Positions 49,882 through 58,471 of a stretch of DNA of 64,000 bases are shown one piece after another. How positions within the stretch are numbered: position 1 is the stretch's first letter; the number at the start of each line of letters is the position of its first letter. The stretch is from positions 402,875 to 466,874 of the forward strand of contig CAWERW010000016.1 in NCBI GenBank assembly GCA_963811595.1, read 5' to 3'. Under the pieces are notes generated by a model. The model saw nothing but the letters and a program-made list of their open reading frames with translations. It had not been told where the DNA came from and ran no database searches. The position numbers were made by a program, and so were the translations under genes. Source of the stretch: DASQFQ01 sp963811595. GTDB lineage: Bacteria; Actinomycetota; Thermoleophilia; Solirubrobacterales; Solirubrobacteraceae.

Positions 49882-52800
49882 ATGGGACGGATCCTGTTGG
49901 CCTCGGGCATGGCCGCCCTCGTGGTCGCCGGCAGCGCGCTCGCGCAGGCGCCGCGCGCCGATCTGACGGTGACCTCCGTCGCCCGGCCCCCCGCCACGGT
50001 CGAAGCCGGCAAGTCGTTCTCGCTCCGTGCCGCGGTGACCAACCGCGGCGCCGCGCGGTCGGGCGCCTCGACGGTCCTGTTCTTCCTGTCGGCGAACCGG
50101 CGCTTCGACCGCCGCGACGTCCGGCTGCAGGGGCGCCGCCGTGTCGGCGCGCTGAACGCACGCAAGCGCAGCCGCTTCCGGCGATCCCTGCGGGTGCCCG
50201 CCGGCACCGCCGCCCGGTCCTACTTCGTGCTGGCGTGCGCGGACGGGCTGCGGCGCGTGCGCGAGCTCAGCGAGCGCAACAACTGCCGCGCCGCGGCCCG
50301 CCGAATCGCCGTGCGCCTCCCCACGGCCGGCGTCCCGTTGCCGACGCCGCCCGGCACCACGCCCGCGACCACGCCGCCCGACACCACAGCACCCGGCGCG
50401 CCGTCGCTGACCTCCACTGATCCGGCCTCTCCCAGCAACGCCAGCACGACCCCCACGGTGGCCGGCTCGGCGGAGCCGGGATCGACGGTCCGGATCTACG
50501 CAGGTTTGAGTTGTGACACAACGACGACCCCGCTGGCGACCGTCGCGGCCTCGCCCGCGGGCGCGTTCAGCGCGCCGGTCACGGTCGCCCCCAACAGCAG
50601 CACGACCTTCTTCGCGACGGCCACCGACGCCGCCGGCAATCCATCGCCCTGCTCGCTGCCGCCGCTGCCCTACGTCCACGACTCGCTCGCGCCCGCGGCG
50701 CCCGCGCTCGCCTCGACCGATCCCGCCTCGCCCTCGGGGACCGGCACGCCGATCGTCAGCGGCACCGCCGAGCCCGGCAGCAGCGTCCGCACGTACACGG
50801 ACGCCGCGTGCGCCGGGGCGGTCGCCGGCACCGGCACGGCCGACGGCGGCGGTGACTTCGAGGTCGCCACCACGGTGCCGGCCGACACCGCGAGCGCGAT
50901 CCGCGCGACCGCCACCGACGCGGCCGGCAACCCGTCCGCCTGCTCGGCGCCGCTCGCCTACACCGAGGACTCGACCGCGCCCGCCGAGCCCGCGGTCGTG
51001 AGCACGACGCCGCCGTCGCCGTCGGCCACGGACACGACCCCGCAGGTCTCCGTGACCGGCGAGCCCGGGGCGACGCTCGAGCTGTTCAGCGCCGCGGGCT
51101 GCACCGGCGGCGTCACGGACTCGGACACGGTTCCAGGCGGTGGGCAGGTCGACTTCGACGTCACCGTCCCCGCCAACCAGACGACGACGTTCAGCGCCCG
51201 CCAGACCGACGCCGCCGGCCACGTCAGCGACTGCTCCGACCCGCTCGCCTACACGCACGACTCCGCCGCCCCGGCAGCCCCGACCTTGACCTCGACCGCG
51301 CCGGCGTCGCCCGGCAGCGACGCGACCCCGAACGTCCGCGGTACGGCGGAGAGCGGCTCGATCGTGACGCTCTACAAGCAGGCCGGGTGCGGCGGCGCCG
51401 CCGCCGGCTCGGGCACAGCCGCGAGCTTCACCGACCCCGGCGTGACCTCCAGCACGGTCCTCAGCGGCCAGACGACGACGTTCAGCGCGACCGCGACCGA
51501 CGCGGTCGGCAACGTGTCGGACTGCTCGACGGTCAACGTGACCTACTTCCTCGACGACGACCCGCCGTCGGCGCCGACGATCAGCGGCACCGACCCCGCC
51601 TCGCCCTCGAGCGACGGCTCCCCGCGCGTGGAGGGCACGGCCGAGCCGAACGCGGACGTCGAGGTGTTCGTCGGCGCCTGCCCGGGCACGCCGGCCGCGA
51701 CCACGACCGCCGACGTCAGCGGCGACTGGGGCGTCGACACGCCGGTGACGGCGAACGCCTCCAACAGCCTGCGCGCCCGCCAGATCGACGCTGCCGGCAA
51801 CGTGTCGAACTGCACCGGCGCGTTCACCTACGTCGAGGACTCGATCGCGCCGGACGCGCCCGCCATCACCGGCACGCTCCCCGCCTCGCCGAGCCAGGAC
51901 GCGACGCCGACGGTCAGCGCCGACGGCACCGCCGACCTGCCTGTCCGGGTCTACAACACGGCGTGCACGGGATCGCCGCTCGGCACCGGCACCGCGGACG
52001 GGAGCGGCGACGCCGTGATCGCGCTCACGAGCCCGCTCACCGAAGGGTCGAACAGCCTCCGCGCGGAGACCGTCGACGCCGCCGGCAACCGCTCGCCGTG
52101 CTCCGACGTCTTCGCCTACACCCTGGACACCACCGCGCCCGGCGCGCCGGTGCTGTCGGCGACCGTGCCGGTCTCGCCGTCGACCGACAACACGCCCGGG
52201 ATCCGCGGCACCGCCACCGAGGGCACCGTCAGCCTGTACAGGAGCACGACCTGCGGCGGCTCGCCCGTCGCGACCGGGACACCGGGGCAGCTCGCGAGCG
52301 CCGGCGGGCTGGCACCGTCCGAGCAGCTCAACGGCACGACCGTCAGCTACTCGGCCACGACGACCGACGTGGCCGGCAACGCCTCGGCCTGCTCCAACGC
52401 GCTCAGCTACACCGAGCAGCGCGCGACGACGGCCGTCCCCGAGGTCGAGCCCAACCAGACCGATGTCGACGCGAACGCCCAGGGCATCACGTTCTCCGAC
52501 GATCATCTGGTCTCCGGCACGTTCAACGGCAACACCGACGTCTTCAAGTACCGCGCCCCGGTCGCGCAGCTCGTCCGCTACGAGCTGTTCTCGGGTGGCG
52601 CCGAGCAGTGCACGCATGACAACCAGATCCAGAGCATCGTCTTCAACGCCGCGCCGTTCGCGACGGCGCCCGGCGACACGACCGATCTCGGCATCGGCGC
52701 GTGCGCGATGTGGACGACGGTCATGTCCCCGAACGTGGACACCTTCCCCATCGTCACCGGCGCGAGCCCGTCCGACTACCTGCTCGAGGTCCGCCGCATC

Positions 52801-53202
52801 GCGATCGCCGGGGACGAGGTCGAGCCCAACGACACGGCGCCGGCCGCGACCGCGTTCCCGGCCGGGAACGACATCGCGATGGAGGGCACGTTCGGGAACA
52901 ACGACTTCTACACGTTCACGCTCGACGCGCCGGCGTCGGTGCGCATCGAGATCACGAGTCAGATCGGCGCGGCGCAGAGCTGCGAGGCCGGCACGCTCGC
53001 CAGCGCGCTCCAGGTGTTCAACGCGGGCGGCGCGAACCTGGCGAACGACAACGGCGGCGGCATCGCCAACTGCGCGATCGTCGACGGGATCGGCCCGGCG
53101 CCGACCGACGCCGGGGCGCAGAACCTCGCGGCCGGCACCTACACGATCCTGGCGCTCGGCACCGCGGGCGCCGCCTACAGCCTCGTGCTGACCAAGCGCT
53201 AG
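49882..53202 (+). CDS. Large secreted Ig-like repeat protein with CARDB and PPC-type domains
   Basis: A 1106-aa exported protein. Signal peptide ending GSALAQ, a CARDB-like domain (about 25-140: VTSVARPPATVEAGKSFSL, VLACADGLRRVRELSERNNC), then seven bacterial Ig-like repeats of about 95 residues (about 165-845). Each begins with a variant of DSTAPAAPTLTSTDPASPS and contains ATDAAGNxSxCS with paired Cys. The C-terminal about 250 residues carry two PPC-like beta-sandwiches (VEPNQTDVDAN, VEPNDTAPAATAFP). No anchor is seen. Probably a cell-surface or matrix adhesin. The stop shares CTAG with the convergent dehydrogenase. Confidence 0.87.
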   Translation: MGRILLASGMAALVVAGSALAQAPRADLTVTSVARPPATVEAGKSFSLRAAVTNRGAARSGASTVLFFLSANRRFDRRDVRLQGRRRVGALNARKRSRFRRSLRVPAGTAARSYFVLACADGLRRVRELSERNNCRAAARRIAVRLPTAGVPLPTPPGTTPATTPPDTTAPGAPSLTSTDPASPSNASTTPTVAGSAEPGSTVRIYAGLSCDTTTTPLATVAASPAGAFSAPVTVAPNSSTTFFATATDAAGNPSPCSLPPLPYVHDSLAPAAPALASTDPASPSGTGTPIVSGTAEPGSSVRTYTDAACAGAVAGTGTADGGGDFEVATTVPADTASAIRATATDAAGNPSACSAPLAYTEDSTAPAEPAVVSTTPPSPSATDTTPQVSVTGEPGATLELFSAAGCTGGVTDSDTVPGGGQVDFDVTVPANQTTTFSARQTDAAGHVSDCSDPLAYTHDSAAPAAPTLTSTAPASPGSDATPNVRGTAESGSIVTLYKQAGCGGAAAGSGTAASFTDPGVTSSTVLSGQTTTFSATATDAVGNVSDCSTVNVTYFLDDDPPSAPTISGTDPASPSSDGSPRVEGTAEPNADVEVFVGACPGTPAATTTADVSGDWGVDTPVTANASNSLRARQIDAAGNVSNCTGAFTYVEDSIAPDAPAITGTLPASPSQDATPTVSADGTADLPVRVYNTACTGSPLGTGTADGSGDAVIALTSPLTEGSNSLRAETVDAAGNRSPCSDVFAYTLDTTAPGAPVLSATVPVSPSTDNTPGIRGTATEGTVSLYRSTTCGGSPVATGTPGQLASAGGLAPSEQLNGTTVSYSATTTDVAGNASACSNALSYTEQRATTAVPEVEPNQTDVDANAQGITFSDDHLVSGTFNGNTDVFKYRAPVAQLVRYELFSGGAEQCTHDNQIQSIVFNAAPFATAPGDTTDLGIGACAMWTTVMSPNVDTFPIVTGASPSDYLLEVRRIAIAGDEVEPNDTAPAATAFPAGNDIAMEGTFGNNDFYTFTLDAPASVRIEITSQIGAAQSCEAGTLASALQVFNAGGANLANDNGGGIANCAIVDGIGPAPTDAGAQNLAAGTYTILALGTAGAAYSLVLTKR

Positions 53203-54236
53203 AGCTCGACGACGACCTTCACGTCGTCCTGGCGCCGCTCGAGCGCCTCTTCCCAGCGCTCGAGCGGGACGCGGCGCGTGATCAGCCCGCGCAGCCAGTC
53301 GCGGTCGGCCGCCACCAATGCCTCGGCGGCCGCCTCGTAGTGGCGGCGGTTGGCGTTGACGGTGCCGAACACGACGTCGTTCTCGAGCACCACGTCGCGG
53401 TTGAAGCCGCCGATGTCGAAGTCGAGCGGGCGCCCCCCGGACGAGACGCCGGTGAGGCAGACGATGCCGTTGCGCGTCGTGCCGCGGAGCGCCTGGGCGA
53501 CGACGGCCGGCGCGCCGGTCGCCTCGAGCACGATGTCGACCTGGCCGGCGGCCGAGGCGTCGCCCGCGTGGTAGGTGCCGCCGAGCCGGCGGACGAGCTC
53601 GGGCTTGGGCCCGTCGGTGACCTGGTCGAGCACGTGGACCTCGTAGCCGCGCTGGACGGCCAGCAGCGCGCCCAGCAGGCCGATCGGGCCGGCGCCGGTG
53701 ACGAGCACCCGGCGGGGCGCGAACGTCGCACGCGCGCCGATGCGCTCGATCTGCTCCCACGCCTTGGCCACCACGCTCGTCGGCTCGAGCAGGACGCCGA
53801 CGTCCTCGAGCCCGGGGTCGAGCCGGACCGCGAACTCGGGCTCGACGCGCCAGCGCTCCGAGCCGTAGCCGTGCAGCGACTTGATCCCGCGCTCGGTGTA
53901 CTCGCCGTTGGCGCAGAAGTCCCACTCCCCCGCCGCGCAGGGCGCGCACGGCACCGCGTCGGGCCGGCGCACGATGCCGACGACGAGGTCGCCCTCCGCG
54001 ACGCCCGCGCCGGCGGGCGCCGACAGCACGCGCCCCAGCGACTCGTGGCCGAGCACGAGCCGCTCCTCGCCGTCCGGCGCCCAGCCGTACTCGCCGCGCA
54101 CGATCTCGCCGTCCGTGCCGCAGATGCCGAGCGCCAGCCCGTCGACGAGCACGGCGCCGGCGGCCTCGTCCGGCTCGGCGACGTCGACAAGGCGTGCCGA
54201 GTCGGCCCGCCCGGGAATGACGGTGAGCGCGCGCAT
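53199..54236 (-). CDS. Zinc-dependent alcohol/glucose dehydrogenase family protein
   Basis: A 345-aa medium-chain dehydrogenase resembling archaeal-type glucose 1-dehydrogenase: GICGTDGEIVRGEYGWAPDGEERLVLGHESLGRV supplies the catalytic zinc Cys and His-Glu, and CAPCAAGEWDFC holds part of the structural zinc site. The Rossmann motif is VTGAGPIGLLGALLA. Sugar oxidation with NAD(P) is likely; the true substrate is unproven. The ATG at 54234-54236 is the start; longer frames lack support. Confidence 0.85.
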   Translation of the reverse strand: MRALTVIPGRADSARLVDVAEPDEAAGAVLVDGLALGICGTDGEIVRGEYGWAPDGEERLVLGHESLGRVLSAPAGAGVAEGDLVVGIVRRPDAVPCAPCAAGEWDFCANGEYTERGIKSLHGYGSERWRVEPEFAVRLDPGLEDVGVLLEPTSVVAKAWEQIERIGARATFAPRRVLVTGAGPIGLLGALLAVQRGYEVHVLDQVTDGPKPELVRRLGGTYHAGDASAAGQVDIVLEATGAPAVVAQALRGTTRNGIVCLTGVSSGGRPLDFDIGGFNRDVVLENDVVFGTVNANRRHYEAAAEALVAADRDWLRGLITRRVPLERWEEALERRQDDVKVVVEL

Positions 54237-54342
54237 CAGCTCTGCTCGGCAGCAGCTCCCACTGCTGCGCATCCTCGCAGCCTACGTCAACCCTCCCCGA
54301 AGGTAGGGCGACAGGAACCCAGCGGGCTGGTTCGATCGGCAC

Positions 54343-54579
54343 GTGGCCCTCCGCCGTCTTGCCGTGGTCGTCGTCGCCGCCGCACTGCTCGCGGCGCCGG
54401 CGAGCGCGCCCGCGATGCCGCGCGCGAAGCAGGGCGACGGATGCAAGCCGGCGACGAAGCGGGCGAAGCGCTGCGGCGTCCGCGCGACGATCCGCGTGCG
54501 CCGGACCGCGCCCGCGCTGCTCGGCAGCCGCGGGCTCGAGCCCGCGAGGCACTTCGCCCCGCTGGCGCTCTGGTTCTAG
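54343..54579 (+). CDS. Small putative secreted basic protein
   Basis: A 78-aa frame with GTG start. It opens with a plausible signal peptide (LRRLAVVVVAAALLAAPASAPA) followed by a short basic part with two Cys (GDGCKPATKRAKRCGVRA). No family is recognised. It ends directly against the rpmA stop (TAG then CTA), the compact convergent layout used elsewhere here. It could also be the broken remains of a longer gene. The 106-bp gap between it and the dehydrogenase holds nothing else I can identify. Confidence 0.45.
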   Translation: MALRRLAVVVVAAALLAAPASAPAMPRAKQGDGCKPATKRAKRCGVRATIRVRRTAPALLGSRGLEPARHFAPLALWF

Positions 54580-54840
54580 CTACTCGGCGGCCGCTGGCTC
54601 GACCGAGATCACGCGACCCCGGCGGCCCTCGCGGAACTGCACGATCCCCGGCCCCTTGGCGAAGATCGTGTCGTCCTTGCCGATGCCGACGCCGACGCCG
54701 GGATTGAACTTCGTGCCGCGCTGGCGCACGATGATCTCGCCGCCGTTGACGGTCTGGCCCGCGAACACCTTGACCCCGAGGAACTTGGGGTTGGAGTCGC
54801 GGCCGTTGCGGCTGGAGCCGAGCCCCTTCTTATGAGCCAT
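54580..54840 (-). CDS. rpmA: 50S ribosomal protein L27
   Basis: An 86-aa protein near the peptidyl-transferase centre. MAHKKGLGSSRNGRDSNPKFLGVK is the family N-terminus (no cleaved extension) and VNGGEIIVRQRGTKFNPG the core. It overlaps the rplU 3' end by 11 bp. The usual next gene obg is displaced by 5.4 kb. Confidence 0.97.
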   Translation of the reverse strand: MAHKKGLGSSRNGRDSNPKFLGVKVFAGQTVNGGEIIVRQRGTKFNPGVGVGIGKDDTIFAKGPGIVQFREGRRGRVISVEPAAAE

Positions 54841-55189
54841 TCTCGGCCTCCTCCTGCTTCTTCTTCGACGACGACGATCCGCGACCCAGCGAGATGCCCG
54901 TGACCTCGATCCGGGTCAGCTCGGAGCGGTGGCCCGTGGTGCGCTTGTAGCCGCGCTTGGGCTTGAACTTGAACACGCGGATCTTCGGGCCGCGCTCGTG
55001 GCCGACGATCTTGGCCTTGACCTTGACGCGGCCGAGGTCGTCGCCCTTGAACAGCGTGTCCTTGCCGTCCGCGTAGAGCAGCGGCTGGAGGTCGATCGCG
55101 GCGCCCTCGTCGCCGGTCATGCGCTCGACGAGCAGGGTCATCCCCTCCTCGACTCTGTACTGCTTCCCGCCGCAGCGGACGACGGCGTA
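54830..55189 (-). CDS. rplU: 50S ribosomal protein L21, start codon not intact
   Basis: About 120 aa of L21. The highly conserved N-terminus YAVVRCGGKQYRVEEG is encoded at 55142-55189 in frame with the rest (DTLFKGDDLGRVKVKAKIVGHERGPKIRVFKFKPKRGYKRTTGHR, given as consecutive blocks), but the codon before it is TAA (55190-55192) where ATG or GTG is expected. The first in-frame ATG (55139-55141) would drop 16 essential residues. A small deletion in ATGTACGCC would explain it, in line with other errors downstream. The C-terminus has a Ser/Lys tail. Confidence 0.88.
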   Translation of the reverse strand, partial: YAVVRCGGKQYRVEEGMTLLVERMTGDEGAAIDLQPLLYADGKDTLFKGDDLGRVKVKAKIVGHERGPKIRVFKFKPKRGYKRTTGHRSELTRIEVTGISLGRGSSSSKKKQEEAENGS

Positions 55190-55215
55190 TTAGTGGATTC
55201 GGGCATCGGTTCAGA

Positions 55216-57257
55216 TCACTCGCTGGCTTCGGCCTTGGCACGCGAACGGCGCCGTCCGCCTCTGCGGCCTCGGCGCCGAGGCTTCGATTCTAGCGTCTCG
55301 TCCTCGCCCGCGCCCTCGGCCTCGGGCTCCTCGGGGGCGGGCTCGGCCGCGACCTTCGCCTTCGCCCTGGCCGGCGCCTTGGCCGCGGGCTTCGCCGCCG
55401 CGCGCGGCTTGCGACGCGCGCGCTCCTTGGCGGCCTTGGCGCGCGCCACCGCCGCCTCCTCGGCCTCCTCGGCCTCGGCGCCGACGAGCACGGCGCGGGC
55501 CCGCGTGCGCCCCGCCTCCTCGATCGGCACGAGCTTCTTCTCGCCGACGTAGGGGATCGCGTTGACGACCTCGATCATGTAGCCGTCGACCTTGGCCACC
55601 GCGTCGTCGTCGTTGTACATGTGCGGCTCGACGATGTGGACGTGGACCTCGTCGCCGGCTCTGAGAACGGGACGGCCTGCGTCTCGATCTCCTCGCGCGA
55701 GCCCTCCTGGGTGACCGCGAAGTGGCTCGAGCGGCAGCCCCTCGGAGCCCTCGAAGAAGAACCGCCGCCCGGTCTCCTCCTCCAGCGCGTGCAGGTTGCG
55801 CGCGCCGTCGCCGGTGAAGTAGCCGGTGACGCGCGGGTTGAGGCGCACCAGGTAGGCCTCGGGCGCGCGTCCTTCGCCGCCTTGGCGAGCACGGCGCAGC
55901 TTGCGCTCGACCTCGATGGCGACCGTCTCCTCGGACTTGACGACGCCCTCGCCGTCGCAGGTCGGGGCAGGGCTTGGTCATGATCTCGCGCACGCCGTCG
56001 GTGACGTTCTGGCGCGTCATCTCGACCAGCCCGAGCGGCGAGATCTCGACCACGAAGGTCTTCGTGCGGTCCTCGTCGAGCGCCTTGCGCAGGACCTTCA
56101 GCACGGCGTCGCGGTTGCGCGCGCGGGCCATGTCGATGAAGTCGATGACGATGATCCCGCCGATGTCGCGCAGCCGCAGCTGCTCGACCACCGCCTCGGC
56201 GGCCTCGAGGTTCGTCTTGGTGATCACGTCCTCGAGCCGGGCCTGCTTGCCGCGGCCGGTGAAGGAGCCGGAGTTGACGTCGATGACCGTCAGCGCCTCG
56301 GCGTAGTCGATCACCAGGTAGCCGCCGCTGGGCAGGTCGACGCGGCGCTCGAGCATCCCGTCGATCGTCCTGTCGACGCCGTAGGCCTCGAACAGGTCGC
56401 GGAGGCTCCTCCCACAGCTCGACGCGGTCGACGAGCTCGGGCGCGGTGCGCGTGAAGAACGAGGTCAGCCGCTGGTGCTGCTTGGGGTCGTCGACGATCG
56501 CCTTCTCGAAGTGCTCGGAGAAGATGTCGCGCACGACGCGGATCGAGAGGTCGGCCTCCTGGAAGACCATGTCGGGCGCGGTCGTCTCCGCGACGCGCTT
56601 CTGGAGCACCTCGTTGAGCTTGAAGAGGTACTGCAGCTCGCGCTCGAAGTCCGCGCGCTTGGCGCCCTGGGCCGCGGTGCGGATGATCGCGCCGCCGCCG
56701 CCGAGGTCGAGCTGCTTGGCCTCCTTGCGCAGGCGCTCGCGCTCCTTGTCCTCGAGCCGGCGCGAGACGCCGATGCCCTCGCCCGTCGGGGCGTAGACCA
56801 TGTAGCGCCCGGCGATCGTGATCTCCATCGAGAGCCGCGCGCCCTTGGTCTTGAGCGGGTCCTTGATGACCTGCACGACGATCTCCTGCCCCGGGGACAG
56901 GAGGTCGGCGATGCGCGGGCCGCTCTGGCCGCGGCCGCGCTTGACCTTCTCGACCCCCGGCAGCACGATCTCGTCGACGTGCAGGAAGCCGTTCTTGTCG
57001 AGGCCGATGTCGACGAAGGCCGCCTCGAGCCCGGGCAGGACGTTGTCGACCTTGCCCTTGTAGATGTTGCCGACGATCGAGCGCGAGCCGCGGCGCTCGA
57101 AGTAGATCTCGGCGACGCGGTAGCCCGCCGGGGTGTCACCCGACTTCGGGCGCGCGCCCTTCTTGGTGTCCTTCGGTGACGCCGGGTTGCCCGCCGCCTC
57201 CATCATGGCGACCCGGGTCTCCCCACGGTCGACCGTGACCAGCACTTGCTTTTTCAA
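55216..57257 (-). CDS. rng: Ribonuclease E/G, with several apparent frameshifts
   Basis: Endoribonuclease for rRNA/mRNA processing; about 680 aa after repair. Clean start MKKQVLVTVDRGETRVA; S1 domain (SIVGNIYKGKVDNVLPGLEAAFVDIG, GFLHVDEI), 5'-sensor and RNase-H-like regions, the DNase-I-like metal motif VIDVNSGSFTGRG and IVIDFIDMA, then the zinc-link CPTCDGEG. The C-terminus is Lys/Arg/Ala-rich. Breaks are near 56410 (extra C), 55968 (extra C), 55895 and 55870 (lost bases), 55735 and 55665. Between them the protein is well conserved, so they are probably base-calling errors. Confidence 0.88.
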
Positions 57258-57274
57258 GATGATTCCTCAGTGAT

Positions 57275-58471
57275 CTAGAAGACGGTGGCCCGTCCCTTCC
57301 GCGATGCGGTGTCGCGCGCCTGCGCGTGGACCGATTGCAGAAGGCCGATGGCCAGGAATGTGACGAGCATCGACGAGCCGCCGAAGCTCAGAAGGGGTGC
57401 CGGGACGCCTGTGATCGGCATGATCCCGACGGTCATCCCCACGTTGACGAAGATCTGGAACAGCAGCATCGCCGTGATGCCGCCGGCGAGCAGCGCGCCG
57501 TACAGGTTCTTCGCCACCGTGAGGATATGAAGCCCGCGCCATATCAACAGCGCGTACAGCGACAGCACGAGCGCGGCGCCGGCGAACCCGAAGGTCTCGC
57601 CGACCACCGCGAAGATGAAGTCCGTGTGGTGCTCGGGCAGGAAGTTCAGCCCGGTCTGCGTGGCGTTCTCGACGCCGCGCCCGGTCTTCTCCCCCGACCC
57701 GATGGCGATCCTCGACTGCTGCTGCTGGTAGCCGGCGTCCCCCGGATCGCCCGAGGGGTTCAGGAACGCCGTCAGGCGCTGCACCTGGTAAGGCTTGAGG
57801 ACCTCGACGCCCATGGCAGGCGCGGCGGCGAGGACAAGGGTGATGGCGACGGCGCCGAGCGCCGCCAGGGCCGCGAAGTGGCGCCACGGCGCCCCCGCGA
57901 CGAAGAGCAGGGCGAGCACGCCGACGACGTAGACGAGCGAGGTGCCGAGGTCCGGCTGCGCCATCACGAGCATCGCGGGCAGCAGCGCCAGCAGCATGAT
58001 CCGCGCCGTCACCTCGCGCCCCATCCGGCGCATGCGGTCGACGATGAAGCCCGAGAGGGCGATCACGAGCAGCAGCTTGCCGAGCTCTGAGGGCTGGAAG
58101 CGGAAGAACGGCAGCTCGATCCAGCGCTTGGAGCCGCGCGTCGCGGTGGCGAGCGCGAAGACGAGCAGGATCGAGCCGATCATCAGCCCGTAGGTGACGT
58201 ACTTGAGCTCGCGCAGCCGCGAGTAGTCGAGCCGCGACACGCCGTACATGAGCAGCAGCCCGACGACGGCGTAGATCGCCTGGCGCTCGAGGTAGTAGTA
58301 GGGCTGGCCCGCGACGTCGTCGGCGGTCGAGCCCTTGATCGCGATCAGCGAGCACGCCACCAGCCCGAGCGTGGCCAGCAGCAGCAGCGGGTCGAGCCGC
58401 AGGTGCCACTGGCGCGGCACGAGCGGGGCGGGCAGCTCGGAGGCCGGCTGGATGGTCTGGTTGGCGCTCAT
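57275..58471 (-). CDS. rodA: Rod-shape peptidoglycan polymerase RodA
   Basis: SEDS glycosyltransferase, 398 aa, ten membrane helices. FRFQPSELGKLLLVIALSGF, the catalytic-region Asp in VMAQPDLGTSLVYV, HHTDFIFAVVGETFGFAGA and the C-terminal PITGVPAPLLSFGGSSML are family hallmarks. It overlaps the mrdA stop by 4 nt; RodA and the class B PBP form the elongasome synthase. It is intact although its neighbours are frame-broken. Confidence 0.95.
   Translation of the reverse strand: MSANQTIQPASELPAPLVPRQWHLRLDPLLLLATLGLVACSLIAIKGSTADDVAGQPYYYLERQAIYAVVGLLLMYGVSRLDYSRLRELKYVTYGLMIGSILLVFALATATRGSKRWIELPFFRFQPSELGKLLLVIALSGFIVDRMRRMGREVTARIMLLALLPAMLVMAQPDLGTSLVYVVGVLALLFVAGAPWRHFAALAALGAVAITLVLAAAPAMGVEVLKPYQVQRLTAFLNPSGDPGDAGYQQQQSRIAIGSGEKTGRGVENATQTGLNFLPEHHTDFIFAVVGETFGFAGAALVLSLYALLIWRGLHILTVAKNLYGALLAGGITAMLLFQIFVNVGMTVGIMPITGVPAPLLSFGGSSMLVTFLAIGLLQSVHAQARDTASRKGRATVF

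Noticed and set aside
49801..54552. Very long minus-strand frame (about 1580 codons) opposite the Ig-repeat gene
   Set aside because: Its Arg/Gly/Val composition is the shadow of a high-GC gene; the plus strand shows clear domains and the minus strand shows none.
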